Assembly (NCBI GenBank): GCA_901456055.1
Contig: CABDWT010000004.1
Location: 868,001 to 932,000 of the forward strand
Origin: Phytobacter ursingii
GTDB lineage: Bacteria > Pseudomonadota > Gammaproteobacteria > Enterobacterales > Enterobacteriaceae
Direction of reading: 5' to 3'
Length of the DNA stretch: 64,000 bases
Below are positions 53,049 through 63,217 of this stretch, piece after piece; positions within the stretch are counted from its first letter, which is position 1; each line of letters opens with the position of its first letter. The notes below the pieces were generated by a model. That model made no database searches and was not told the DNA's origin. It was given only the letters and a program-made list of their open reading frames with translations. Both the position numbers and the translations under genes were made by a program.

Positions 53049-53336
53049 TTATTTAGAATGAAATAATGATTTAATTTCACCATTTTTTTTTACTATTTTT
53101 ATAAAAAAACTCCCACCTGCTCTATCTGTCTCGCCCCGTCCCTCTATTATCCATTCATTTTCGCTCTCCGTTATCCTATAAGGTTTTTGTCTTAACGCGG
53201 TACTCTCGCCATAAACATTTTTAATATATACATAAGCAACCTCCTCGGCAAATAAAGGCGTGGTGATTATATCCTTGTAAAAAGTAGAGTGTGAGTTCGT
53301 TGAGAAAAAAATAAGAAACAGTAACTTTTTCATCAA
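53049..53336 (-). CDS. NTF2-fold immunity protein (YbbC/YhhH-like)
   Basis: A 95-residue protein with an N-terminal signal-like stretch (KKLLFLIFFSTNSHS) and a domain resembling E. coli YbbC and YhhH: AYVYIKNVYGE, KPYRITES, EWIIEG, GGSFFIKIVKKNGEI and the final FHSK. These small proteins follow rhs genes and belong to NTF2-fold immunity families. It begins directly after the stop of the main rhs gene, so it is the likely immunity partner of its DUF4329-type tip. Confidence 0.8.
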   Translation of the reverse strand: MMKKLLFLIFFSTNSHSTFYKDIITTPLFAEEVAYVYIKNVYGESTALRQKPYRITESENEWIIEGRGETDRAGGSFFIKIVKKNGEIKSLFHSK

Positions 53337-54218
53337 TTACCTCTTATTACATTGAGATGGCATGTTAGAGTTTATTGAGTTGGTGCGATTTTTTCCATAA
53401 TCATACTTTCTAAAGTCGCCATTGGGAGTTGCTAAGTATGCATCTATTTTGTGATGTATCGAAATCAAAAAATCGTCATTTGAAAATGTTTCATTACCAA
53501 TTCCATAAGTTTGATCAAATGAACCATGTGTATGATACCATGCCACTATTTGATCACCATTATCACAAGGACTTCTAAAAGGCCATGAAGTATCTTTATT
53601 GCCTTTGTTAGGATGGCTGGCATAGTAAAGTATATCGTTACTAATTTTTTTTGCGCATATAAGCCCTGCGTATTCTGAGCTTTCACAAATTGATGTACTA
53701 TTGACTCCCCTTAATATATTTTCAGCTACCCTATCCATTGAAAGTGAATACTGATGTGCTTTCAACCCGTATGGATCAAACATTGATAATGGATCCAGAG
53801 GATACGCATACAAATTCCATCCGCCCCTTATCCCTATCGGATCCTGCGTGATATACCGTCCCTGCCTCGGGTTGTAATAACGGTGGCGGTTGTAGTGCAG
53901 GCCGGTTTCTTCATCATACTGCTGGCCCGGCAGGCGGATATCCTGCACCAGACTGTGCGGATTATTTTCACTGAGCAGAGTGCCCCAGGCGTCATAGTCG
54001 GCAGACCAGTCAACCTGGCCTTCTTCGTTAATCAGCGCCAGCGGCAGGCCGCGGTGGTCGCAGTGATACAGGTGAAGTGTGCGCTGCGGAATATGCACCG
54101 GCTCCAGCTGGTTTCGTATCCGCTCCGCCGTCAGGCCGCACTGTGCCAGCCACTGCCGGCTCTGTTCACTGATGTCTCCGCTCAGCAGTTCACCCTCCAG
54201 CCCGTCCAGCAGGGCCAC
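53337..54218 (-). pseudogene. Rhs C-terminal part with JAMM-like (DUF4329) toxin tip
   Basis: The out-of-frame continuation of the rhs gene. The frame is open from about 54290 ([25 protein letters not shown]) with no real start; the first possible GTG is 54218. It holds the Rhs core end ([31 protein letters not shown]) and a tip with [10 protein letters not shown] and FSNDDFL, an H-x-H...S-x-x-D arrangement as in JAMM-type metallopeptidases and DUF4329. Preceding ASHPNKG and [11 protein letters not shown] fit that family. The NTF2-fold immunity gene follows at once. Confidence 0.8.
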
Positions 54219-57025
54219 CAGTTCCGGTGGGAAGGTGACCCCGCCGTCCTGCTGCAGTTTTTCCGCCAGGCTTCCGGCAGCATCGGGTATTTATCCCGCT
54301 CCGTTATCCGGTTGCCCGCCGGGTCGGTGAGCGTCCACTGCGTGATGTCATGATGCGGGGATTTGATATGCGTGCTGACCAGTCGCCCGGCGCCGTCATA
54401 GCGGTAGTCTTCCTCCAGATGCACGCCACGGATGTGCACAAGCTGCCCGTTGTCTTGATAACCGTATTCCCGGTTCAGCACCGGGTCACTGAATGTGTGG
54501 CTCAGCAACTGCCCGGCAGAAGTGTATGCCGAGGTTCTTTCGTACTGACCAAAGCTGAGTAACGTTTCGCGGTGCAGGCGGTCGCGGGTGAAATCAACCA
54601 GCGGCTCGTCACCGAGCTTCATGCCGGCCAGGTGGCCGCTGCCGTACGTGAGCCACGCCACCGGCGGCAGACGGTCCGGGGTGGTGCGGTCCGCCAGGCC
54701 ATTGCGGTAGTCATGCTGCGTGACGTGCTGCCAGAGCAGCGTCTGCGTGTCGGGTTGCACCACCGCCTGACGTTCCCGGCACAGACGACCGTGGTCATCG
54801 TAGTCATAATGCACGCTGACGTGGTGGCCGTCGCTGAGGTGGCTGATGCCCGCCAGCCAGCCCCGGTCGTTGTAGTGCCACTGCTCTGCCGGTTCGTCGT
54901 TAACGGTGCGGTGGCTGAGGCGGTCCGATGCATCATAGTGCCACCGGGTGACGAGGCCCTCATCCTCACTGTGAATCAGCTGTCCGGTCAGGTCATAACG
55001 GTAACACTGCGTCCTGCCGTCAAAACCGGTCTCCTGTGTCAGCCTGTCCAGCACATCATACGTGAAGGTGGTCCGGCTGCCGTTCTCGTTGACCAGCCCG
55101 GTGAGGCGCCCGGCCTCATCGTATTCCATCTGCCGTGTCAGCCCGCCCTGTGTGATGCTGACCGGGCGTCCGGCCGCATCGTACCGGGTCTCCGTGCGGC
55201 TGCCGTCCGGGTGAAGCACCGCGGTGAGGTCGCCCGCGTCGTTATACTCATACCGGGTTTCCTGGCCTGATGCATCGCGCTGGCTGACCACTCTGCCCCG
55301 CTCATCATACTGCCAGTACTGACTGAGCCCTTCTTCCTGGTGCCGGGCGGTCAGCTGGCCGAAGCGGTCGTATTCATGGCGGGTTTCACAGCCGGAGCAG
55401 TCGGTCAGGGTGAGTAACCGGCCGTAGCGGCTCCGGGTCATCTCATGACGGCTGCCGGTGGGGTCTTCGGTGGCGCAGGGCCATTCGCTCTGTGCGCCGG
55501 CATATTCATGGCGGGTGACATCCCCGCTGCGGGAGGTCTGTGTTATCAGCCGGCCCTGAGCATCGTATTCAGACCGGCTGCGCAGGCCGTCCGGGCCGGT
55601 GGTGGTGATTAGCTGGCGCTGGTCGTTGTAGCTGAAACGGACCGGCCTGCCGTCCGGGGGGACGATTTCCGTCACGTTCCCGGAACCCACATTCAGCCGG
55701 TATTCGGTTCTGCGCCCGGCCGCGTCCGTGACCGCCAGCAGCCGCCCGGCATTATCAAACTCCCGGGTCAGCGTGCTGCCGTCGGCTTTATCTTCCCGCA
55801 CCACCCGTTTCAGGCCGTGCTCGCCTTCGGTGTGCAGCACCTCGCGGCGGTGCAGGCTGTCGGTAATGACGACGTGGTTTTTTTCATAGCCGTAGGTGTA
55901 GCTCAGTCCGGCGGGGTTGCGCTGTTCCACCACGCGCCCGGCCGCATCGTACCGGTAGGTGACGGGCGGCTGTCCGGCATACCGGTGCGCGGTCATGCGT
56001 CCCGGATGTGTCCTGTCGTATGTGAAGCTGCGCACGGGTGTACCGCTGCGGTCATACACCGCCGACAGTTCGCCGCGCGGGCTGTACGTGTAGCGGGCCA
56101 GTGGGCGCACGGGAAGGGTGTCGGGGTAGACCGGGTCGTGCACCAGCCACACCGCCTCCAGACGGATGCCGCTGTCGGTGCCGTAGCCTGCGACCGGCAT
56201 CGTGTTCGGAAAAGACGGGACAGCCTCCCCGGCAATGGCCTGTTTACGCGCCATCTCCGCCCGCTGCGCCTGCGTGGAGAGCGCCAGCCGGAACTGGCGA
56301 CCCGCGCCGTCCGTGACGCCGGTGATATGCCCGGTAAAATCGCCGTCGGCGTCCCGGTGAAAAGAGAGACACCGCCCGAAGCGGTCTGCCAGTCCGGTCA
56401 GCACCCGGTACGGCGGCAGCGGGGCCGGCAGTGCCTCGTCCGCCCCCGGAACACGCTCCGGCCAGCCGAGTATCCACCACGGCCCCCGGGCACTGTTCGT
56501 TGCCAGATAAAGGTGCGGATTTAACCGCAGGTCTTCCGGCAGGCTCTGCCACATGACATGCAGCACATTACTTTCATGCAGTTTCAGCGTGCCGCCGCGT
56601 GCGAGCCACAGGGATTCGCTGCGGCTGAAGGCGGTCTCACCGGGCAGCAGCGGGTCAAAATGAATGCTTCGCCCGCCGTTGTCGTTGAGTATCAGTTCGT
56701 CATCGCGCACCTGTACGCGGATATCGAAAGGGGCTTTCCAGCCGGGGCCAAAGAGGCCCACCGGTGCGGGCGTTTTCGTCCGGTAACTGCTGTAAGAGCG
56801 GGACAGCACAAACGGCAGCGGGCCGGGCAGAGCAAAATCAGTTTCGCCGGGCAGTACCTTGGCCCCGAGCAGGGGATTCACCGGATTACCCGAGGTCGTG
56901 CCACCCGGGCATACCGAGCAGGCCACGCCGGTGGGGGAGCCAATCATCACCCCCATGGAGCCCTGTACAATCGGGCCGCCGGACGTCGTCATATCGCCCA
57001 TCCGGGCGGCGGGTTTTCCGCTCAT
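54182..57025 (-). pseudogene. Rhs protein, PAAR-containing N-terminal part, frameshifted
   Basis: A 947-codon frame in GC-rich DNA. It begins with a PAAR-like segment (PAARMGDMTTSGGPI to GNPVNPLLGAKV), used to sit on type VI secretion spikes, followed by the DUF6531-like region and many YD repeats (RYDAAGR, YEYNDAGDL and similar) that form the Rhs shell. After [13 protein letters not shown], near 54270-54292, the frame goes out of phase and ends at 54182 with nonsense residues. About a hundred codons of the usual core are missing at this join, so a deletion rather than a one-base slip caused the break. No vgrG gene adjoins. Confidence 0.82.
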
Positions 57026-57346
57026 GGTCAGTTCCTTCTGTGTAGTGAAACAGGCACGCTACCGCCGTAAGAAACACGGCTTTCTCCTGCGCGACGTGGA
57101 CTGATTGTCCTTAAATAAGGAGGGGATAATTACCGAAGGGAGGATGAGGAAAAAGAGATAACCCGGCAGAAGAGCGGAATTCGGAATCTATAAAGAGTGG
57201 GATGCGTTCTCGATAATCTCCCGTCTGAGCGACAGCCATGCTGTTTGTGCATCGCAGCGATGCCGTGCTTACCATAAAACCGTGGTCAGGTTTTCTTGAT
57301 CACGATAAGGGATTTCCACGGCAAAGCGCGATGAACCTTTCTTAAC
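57026..57346. other. Region upstream of rhs
   Basis: About 320 bases without a supported gene between the hydrolase and rhs, both on the minus strand. It should hold the rhs promoter and the end of the hydrolase transcript. I see no strong terminator; a broken GAGCGACAGCCATGCTG stretch near 57230 has no recognised role. Confidence 0.35.
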
Positions 57347-58168
57347 TTACAGCGATTGCAGGAAGGTCAGCAAATCGTTGTTCAGTTGATCCTGATGGGT
57401 CACTGCAAAACCGTGCGGCGCATTGTCATACACTTTTAACTGTGCGCCGGGGATCATTTCTGCAGCCACTTTACCGGTCGATTCGAACGGTACGATCTGG
57501 TCGTTACTGCCATGAATCACCAGCGTCGGCACGTTAACTTTAGCAATATCCTGGCGGAAATCGGTCTCGCCGAAGGCGGTGACGCAATCAATGGTCCCTT
57601 TGAGTGAGGCCAACAGTGCAATGTTCAGCGTCTGGGTCAGCACACCTTGAGAAACCGTCTGCCCGGCGTTAATACCATAAAACGGCGTGGCGAAATCGCT
57701 GATAAATTGCGCCCGGTCTTTGCGTAGTCCGTCGCGAATGCCCTCGAAAACGCTGGCATCGACACCCTGTGGGTAGTCCGCCGTTTTGCCGAAAATCGGC
57801 GTCACCGCACCCAGCAGTACCAGCGCTTTGACGCGCGCCGTGCCGTAACGACCGATATAGCGCGACACATCGCCGCCGCCCATGGAGAAGCCCACCAGCG
57901 TCACTTCCTGCAGATCAAGCGCGGTGATGAGATCGTTAATGTCGGAGGCGAAGGTATCGTAGTTGTACCCTTCCCACGGCTGGTCGGAGCGGCCAAAACC
58001 GCGGCGGTCAAAGGCGATGACGCGATAGCCGCGCTCGGCCAGGAAATTCAACTGGCTGTCCCACATATCGCCATCCAGCGGCCAGCCGTGGCTGAACAAT
58101 ACCGGTTTTCCCGCGCCCCAGTCTTTGTAATAAATCTGCGTACCGTCCTGCGTTTTGATTGTGCTCAT
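57347..58168 (-). CDS. Alpha/beta hydrolase, non-haem chloroperoxidase type
   Basis: A 273-residue alpha/beta-hydrolase-fold enzyme close to cofactor-free haloperoxidases/esterases. The nucleophile Ser is in VGFSMGGGD, the acid in HGSNDQIVPF and the His in APHGFAV; the oxyanion segment SHGWPLDGDMWD is present. Perhydrolase or esterase activity is typical; the natural substrate is unknown. It is at the end of a minus-strand run with the MFS, DoxX and amidohydrolase genes, 47 bp after the MFS gene. Confidence 0.88.
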   Translation of the reverse strand: MSTIKTQDGTQIYYKDWGAGKPVLFSHGWPLDGDMWDSQLNFLAERGYRVIAFDRRGFGRSDQPWEGYNYDTFASDINDLITALDLQEVTLVGFSMGGGDVSRYIGRYGTARVKALVLLGAVTPIFGKTADYPQGVDASVFEGIRDGLRKDRAQFISDFATPFYGINAGQTVSQGVLTQTLNIALLASLKGTIDCVTAFGETDFRQDIAKVNVPTLVIHGSNDQIVPFESTGKVAAEMIPGAQLKVYDNAPHGFAVTHQDQLNNDLLTFLQSL

Positions 58169-58215
58169 ACGTAAATCCTCACTGTCGCTATTGCTTGGGT
58201 TGATAGGGGTTGCTA

Positions 58216-59844
58216 TTACATTATGGGTGCTATCAGATAACGTGCTTCGGGAAGCTGCCCGCCGCGATGGAATGCCTGTACCTTGCTTTGAATCAGCAGG
58301 TCATTCACCGTGTGACGCTCCAGTTGGCGCAGATGCTCAATCCATGTGCCGACCACGAACGATTCCACAAAGACGCCAGGGCGCTGGACATCCTCATAGA
58401 CAGACCAGCTCAACGCGCCGCCGCGTACCCGTACCCGGCGAATCTCCTGGATACAGACGACAAAGCGGGAGACATCCTCGGGATCGATCAGATATTCATA
58501 CATCACCATCACCGGGCCACGTTCATGTGAGATATCAAGCGCCTGGGCATTACTGTCGATATCGCGTATGTCCAGATTGAGGTCTGGATCTTTATTCAAC
58601 TGCCAGCGCAGCACCGTCAGGCTTGCCAGCAGCATGCCCACTGTTGCCACGCACAATGAGGCTGGAATACTAAAGTGCGATGCCAGCTGGCCCCAGATGG
58701 CGCTACCGAGTGTCATCGAACCAAAAAAGACGGTCAGATAGACGGCCAGCGCCCGGGCTTTCACCCATTTAGCGGCACTACGCTGCGCCCCGACATTGAG
58801 GGTGGAGAGCACCGCAATCCAGGCGAAACCGGTCAAAAATTCAAAAGCGTTGAGCAGCCAGAAATGACGGATAAATGCCAGCGCCAGCATGCTGATAGCG
58901 AAAATGACGCTGTTAAGTACCATCAGCCTGTCCGGGTTGAGGCGCTTACGTAAACGCGGCAGCACTATCGCGCCGCAAATCGCTCCCAGACCGATACAGG
59001 CCAGCATGATGCCGTAACCGCCAGGTCCAAGACCCAACTCACGGCGCGCTACCAGCGGCAGCAGCGCCCAGCCGGCGCTGGCGAAGGTGAAGAACGCCAC
59101 GGTACGTACCAGCACGTTACGCAATACCGGGGCGGCATGCACATAACGCAGCCCGGCGCGTACGGCGGAAAAGAAGTGTTCCGGCGGCAGGCGCTGAATC
59201 AACGGTTCGGCTTTCCAGCGCCACAGGACCCAGGCGACGCCCAGCACCGATGTCGCATTGAGGGCGAAGACCACCCATGGTCCGGCAAAAGAGAGGATCA
59301 GCCCACCCAGCGCCGGGCCAATGGCGCGGCTGATGTTGATGCCGAGCGAATTCAACGCGATAGCCGGGGCCAGTTCGTGTTTTTCCACCAGGTCCGGCAC
59401 AATGGCCTGAAACGGTGGTGAACTCATCGCTGCACCGGTGCTTAGCAAGAACGCGGCAATCAGCAGCACCAGTGGCGTGACCAGCCCGAAGAGAGAAAGC
59501 AGGGTTAGCCCGGCGGCGGCAATAAACACCCATAGCTGGGAAAACAGCAGATATTTGCGCCGGTCGACAATGTCTGCCATCACGCCGGAGGGGAGGGCGA
59601 AAAGAAACATCGGCAGACTGCTCGCCGCCTGAACCAGCGCCACGGAAAGCGGGTCGGCGCTTAACGTCAGCATGGTCCAGTTTACCCCCACATCGTTCAT
59701 CCATGAACCGATGTTGGAGACCACCGTGGCAATCCACAGCATCCGAAATACCGGCTGACGCAGTGGCTGCCAGGAGGATGCGCCAGCGGATGCGGCGGGC
59801 GGGGTTTGTGCCGTCGCCGCATGAACATCATTGACTTGCGCCAT
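58216..59844 (-). CDS. MFS_3-family (EntS-like) transporter with C-terminal domain
   Basis: A 542-residue transporter of the MFS_3 family (PF05977). Residues about 20-415 form twelve membrane segments with GVNWTMLTLSADPLSVALVQ and RFDR-like loops; the last 120 residues are a soluble domain (PVMVMYEYLIDPEDVSRF to RRVRVRGGALSWSVYEDV), common in this family and similar to small ferredoxin-like monooxygenase folds. Export of a small molecule is likely. The start overlaps the DoxX gene end by 17 bases. Confidence 0.85.
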   Translation of the reverse strand: MAQVNDVHAATAQTPPAASAGASSWQPLRQPVFRMLWIATVVSNIGSWMNDVGVNWTMLTLSADPLSVALVQAASSLPMFLFALPSGVMADIVDRRKYLLFSQLWVFIAAAGLTLLSLFGLVTPLVLLIAAFLLSTGAAMSSPPFQAIVPDLVEKHELAPAIALNSLGINISRAIGPALGGLILSFAGPWVVFALNATSVLGVAWVLWRWKAEPLIQRLPPEHFFSAVRAGLRYVHAAPVLRNVLVRTVAFFTFASAGWALLPLVARRELGLGPGGYGIMLACIGLGAICGAIVLPRLRKRLNPDRLMVLNSVIFAISMLALAFIRHFWLLNAFEFLTGFAWIAVLSTLNVGAQRSAAKWVKARALAVYLTVFFGSMTLGSAIWGQLASHFSIPASLCVATVGMLLASLTVLRWQLNKDPDLNLDIRDIDSNAQALDISHERGPVMVMYEYLIDPEDVSRFVVCIQEIRRVRVRGGALSWSVYEDVQRPGVFVESFVVGTWIEHLRQLERHTVNDLLIQSKVQAFHRGGQLPEARYLIAPIM

Positions 59845-60259
59845 GCCTGAACTCCTGTTTGTCCGGCATATTTACCCGCCATTTACCCGGGCCGGTTAAC
59901 GCCAGCGTGGTGAAGATGATGAGCAGCAGCCAGCCAAATTGTCCTTCCGCGATACTCCATTGCGGGTGCACAACCAGCATGGCAACCAGCAGCACGCCAA
60001 TAATCGGCAGACAGGCCAGCCGCGCACCAGGTCCGAGAATGATGAATATCGGGCACACCACCTCAGCAAAAATGGCGGGCAGCAGGCTGAACCAGGGGCC
60101 AAACCCAAACGGATCCTCAATTCGGCTCAGTTCTTGATGAAAGTTCAGCACCTTCGGCAGACCATGCACATAGAGAAGCAACAGGCTGCCGGTCAGGCGC
60201 AGGAATAACAGCCCCGCATCAATACGGGGCGACATCAGCGTTGTGTTTTTCATAGGCAT
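59828..60259 (-). CDS. DoxX-family membrane protein
   Basis: A 143-residue membrane protein with four hydrophobic segments and the DoxX family start (DAGLLFLRLTGSLLLLYVHG). ATG 60259 overlaps the amidohydrolase stop (TGATG), implying coupling; ATG 60253 is an alternative. DoxX proteins are quinone-linked or thiol-redox membrane proteins in other bacteria; function here is unknown. It overlaps the MFS gene. Confidence 0.82.
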   Translation of the reverse strand: MPMKNTTLMSPRIDAGLLFLRLTGSLLLLYVHGLPKVLNFHQELSRIEDPFGFGPWFSLLPAIFAEVVCPIFIILGPGARLACLPIIGVLLVAMLVVHPQWSIAEGQFGWLLLIIFTTLALTGPGKWRVNMPDKQEFRHGASQ

Positions 60260-62133
60260 CAGAACGCGAAGCAACTGCAGCCGAGCGCGCCCCAGAAGGC
60301 GTTATCGTCTGAAACCGGAATGGACGATCCGCGCGCTACATTGTGCTGGTGGTTATGCACGCTACAGGGGCCGCTACAGTGATGTGCGGCGGGCATCATG
60401 CCGACGCGTGTTTGCTGTGGCGGCGCGCTGCGGTAGTGACCCGGCACGTTGACCACCGGCGACCACTCCGGCAGTACCGGGATCGCTGGCGGGGCCTCGG
60501 CGCTGAAACCGCCTGCGGCATAGACGATGTTGCCATTGACCACGGTCAGAACCGACTCAATGCCTTTGATCTCGTCTTCCGGCACGCGGAAATAGTCTTT
60601 GCTCAGGACGGCGAGGTCAGCCAGTTGGCCCACTTTAATCTGGCCTTTTTTGCCCTGTTCGCTGGAGAACCAGGCGCTGCCCTGTGTCCAGAGCATCAGC
60701 GCCGTGTCACGGTCGAGTCTGGCATTGACGTCGTACATCTGCATACCGCCGACGGTGCGTCCGGAGACCAGCCAGTACAATGCGGTCCACGGGTTGTAGC
60801 TGGCCACGCGGGTGGCGTCGGTTCCCAGCCCGACCGGCACGCCGGTTTCGAGCATTTTCACCACTGGCGGGGTGTGGCGCACTGCGTCCATACCGTAGCG
60901 CTCAGCGAAATATTCCCCCTGGAACGCCATACGGTGCTGCACGGCAATCCCGCCGCCGAGTGCTTTGATGCGGTCAATGTTTTGCTGGGTCACGGTTTCT
61001 GCGTGGTCGAAAAACCAGTGCAGACCATTGAACGGAATATCACGGTTCACGCGCTCGAACACGTCGAGCATACGGCTGATCGATTCGTTATAGGTGGCGT
61101 GCAGGCGGAACGGCCAGCGGTGCTCAACCAGGTGGCGTACCACGCGCTCCAGCTCATCTTCCATGCCGGGTGCGAGATCCGGGCGCGGTTCAAGAAAATC
61201 TTCAAAATCTGCAGCCGAGAACACCAGCATTTCACCCGCGCCGTTGTGGCGGAAGAAATCGGTGCCCTGGCCCGGCGTCAGCATGTCGGTCCATTTCTCG
61301 AAATCTTCCAGCTCATGGCCGGGGCGCTGGGTGAAGAGGTTATAGGCGATGCGGATCGTCATCTGCTCTTTGGCGTGCAGTTCGCTGATCACTTCGTAAT
61401 CTTCCGGGTAGTTCTGGAAACCGCCGCCTGCATCGATAGCGCTGGTCAGGCCCAGACGGTTTAGCTCGCGCATAAACTGGCGAGTGGAGTTAACCTGCTG
61501 TTCCAGCGGCAGCTTTGGCCCTTTGGCCAGCGTGGCATAGAGGATCATGGCGTTTGGCCGCGCAATCAGCATGCCGGTAGGATTGCCGTTGCTGTCGCGC
61601 TGAATTTCCCCGCCCGGCGGGTTCGGCGTGTCTTTGGTGTAGCCAACAACGCGAAGGGCGGCGCGGTTGAGCAGGGCGCGGTCATAGAGATGAAGAATAA
61701 AGACCGGGGTATCCGGCGCGGCCTCGTTAATCTCGTCAAGCGTCGGCATGCGGCGCTCGGCAAATTGAAATTCGCTCCAGCCGCCTACCACGCGTACCCA
61801 TTGCGGTGAGGGGGTACGCAGCGCCTGTTCTTTCAGCATCCGCAGGGCGTCAGCCAGCGACGGTACCCCTTCCCAGCGCAGTTCGAGGTTATAGTTCAGA
61901 CCACCACGGATCAGGTGCAGGTGCGAGTCATTGAGGCCCGGAATGGCGGTGCTACCGTTGAGATCCACCACTTTGCTGCCGTCGCTGTGATATTCCATGA
62001 CGTCGGCCTGAGTGCCCACCGCCAGGAATTTGCCGTCACGGATGGCGACCGCTTCTGCGACCGGGTTTTCCCTGTCTACCGTATGAAATTTGCCGTTGAT
62101 GAATATCAGTTCGGCTTTACCGAGTGAGACCAT
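60259..62133 (-). CDS. Amidohydrolase (YtcJ-like, amidohydrolase 3 family) with Cys/His-rich tail
   Basis: A 624-residue metal-dependent hydrolase. The family pattern is present: FINGKFHTVD, AIPGLNDSHLHLIRGG (His-x-His metal ligands), FDHAETVTQ and GLGTDATRVASYNPW. ATG 62133 follows CAGGAGG; a longer frame to 62154 is not needed. The last 60 residues carry an unusual Cys/His-rich segment (HHCSGPCSVHNHQHN and GCSCFAF), possibly a metal site. It is the first gene of a minus-strand operon with doxX, MFS and probably the hydrolase, divergent from the isochorismatase-type gene. Confidence 0.87.
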   Translation of the reverse strand: MVSLGKAELIFINGKFHTVDRENPVAEAVAIRDGKFLAVGTQADVMEYHSDGSKVVDLNGSTAIPGLNDSHLHLIRGGLNYNLELRWEGVPSLADALRMLKEQALRTPSPQWVRVVGGWSEFQFAERRMPTLDEINEAAPDTPVFILHLYDRALLNRAALRVVGYTKDTPNPPGGEIQRDSNGNPTGMLIARPNAMILYATLAKGPKLPLEQQVNSTRQFMRELNRLGLTSAIDAGGGFQNYPEDYEVISELHAKEQMTIRIAYNLFTQRPGHELEDFEKWTDMLTPGQGTDFFRHNGAGEMLVFSAADFEDFLEPRPDLAPGMEDELERVVRHLVEHRWPFRLHATYNESISRMLDVFERVNRDIPFNGLHWFFDHAETVTQQNIDRIKALGGGIAVQHRMAFQGEYFAERYGMDAVRHTPPVVKMLETGVPVGLGTDATRVASYNPWTALYWLVSGRTVGGMQMYDVNARLDRDTALMLWTQGSAWFSSEQGKKGQIKVGQLADLAVLSKDYFRVPEDEIKGIESVLTVVNGNIVYAAGGFSAEAPPAIPVLPEWSPVVNVPGHYRSAPPQQTRVGMMPAAHHCSGPCSVHNHQHNVARGSSIPVSDDNAFWGALGCSCFAF

Positions 62134-62468
62134 AAATCCTCCTGTCTGAGCCATCCGAAACAGGCCTGATGCTGCCGGACGATAAGATGCGATGCTCCGT
62201 GAGAACAGAGCGTGGAAGTGGGAGGGATTATGGTGAGCTGGTGAAAACGGCGTCTAGTTATACGAAGGTATACCTATACGAACGTATAGTTATACACAGA
62301 GATAATAGTTCTCATTTCTGACAACTCTTACTATCCGTCCCGACAGCAGCGTCCGGGACGAACGTCATTTCGCCTGCTTAAGCCGCGCGAGAATACCCCG
62401 GTCACTGTCAGCAAAACGTCCGCTCCCCTTTCACGGGAAACTGCTCCTTAACGACAACGGGTATTCTT
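62134..62468. promoter_or_regulatory. Divergent promoter region with two palindromic operators
   Basis: No gene is seen in this 335-bp region. At 62255-62295 two related palindromes stand in tandem: TATAC-GAAG-GTATA (62259-62272) and CTATACG-AA-CGTATAG (62274-62289), with a further TTATAC after them. Their position between two divergent transcripts suggests a shared operator, possibly for the response regulator encoded at 63753. A second inverted repeat, GTCCCGACAGCAGCGTCCGGGAC, spans about 62336-62358 in shorter arms (GTCCCG/CGGGAC). Confidence 0.55.
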
Positions 62469-63158
62469 ATGAACAACGCTAAGCTTGAAGTACTGACTCC
62501 CCAGAACTGCCAGATTATTTTTATCGATCAGCAACCGCAGATGGCGTTTGGCGTGCAGTCGATTGACCGCCAGGTGCTGAAAAACAATGTCGTTGGTCTG
62601 GCGAAAGCGGCAAAAGTTTTCAACATTCCAACCACCATCACCACCGTTGAGACGGAAAGCTTCTCCGGAAATACCTTCCCTGAACTGCTGGACGTATTCC
62701 CCGAGCATGACCTTCTTGAGCGCACGTCCATGAACTCCTGGGATGACCAGAAAGTGCGTGATGCGCTGGCGAAAAATGGTCAGAAAAAAGTGGTGGTATC
62801 AGGCCTGTGGACAGAAGTGTGTAATAACACGTTCGCCCTGTGCGCCATGCTGGAAGGGGGATATGAAATCTATATGGTGGCGGATGCTTCCGGCGGTACT
62901 TCGAAAGAAGCACATGATTACGCGATGCAGCGCATGATTCAGGCGGGGGTGATCCCGGTGACCTGGCAGCAGGTGTTGCTGGAGTGGCAGCGTGACTGGG
63001 CGCACAAAGAGACCTACAACGCGGTGATGGATATCGTGAAGGAACACTCTGGCGCCTATGGGATGGGCGTTGATTATGCCTATACCATGGTGCACAAAGC
63101 GCCGGCTCGCGCTAAAGGTGCTCACCGCACGCTGGCACCGGTTCCGGCCAATAAATAA
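62469..63158 (+). CDS. Isochorismatase-family cysteine hydrolase (YcaC-like)
   Basis: A 229-residue cysteine hydrolase. The catalytic Asp20 is in IIFIDQQPQM and the nucleophile Cys is in GLWTEVCNNTFALC; VADASGGTSKEAHD completes the family pattern. YcaC-type members are hydrolases of unknown natural substrate. It heads a plus-strand set with two XapX genes and a response regulator, and is divergent from the amidohydrolase. Confidence 0.88.
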   Translation: MNNAKLEVLTPQNCQIIFIDQQPQMAFGVQSIDRQVLKNNVVGLAKAAKVFNIPTTITTVETESFSGNTFPELLDVFPEHDLLERTSMNSWDDQKVRDALAKNGQKKVVVSGLWTEVCNNTFALCAMLEGGYEIYMVADASGGTSKEAHDYAMQRMIQAGVIPVTWQQVLLEWQRDWAHKETYNAVMDIVKEHSGAYGMGVDYAYTMVHKAPARAKGAHRTLAPVPANK

Positions 63159-63217
63159 TGTGCAGGGGCGGCGCGTCAGCGTCGCCCGGCTCTGAACCCG
63201 ATAAGGGGAGAATGACC

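Noticed and set aside
60343-61464. 373-codon frame antisense to the amidohydrolase
   Set aside because: Shadow of a well-supported gene; no ribosome site or domain.
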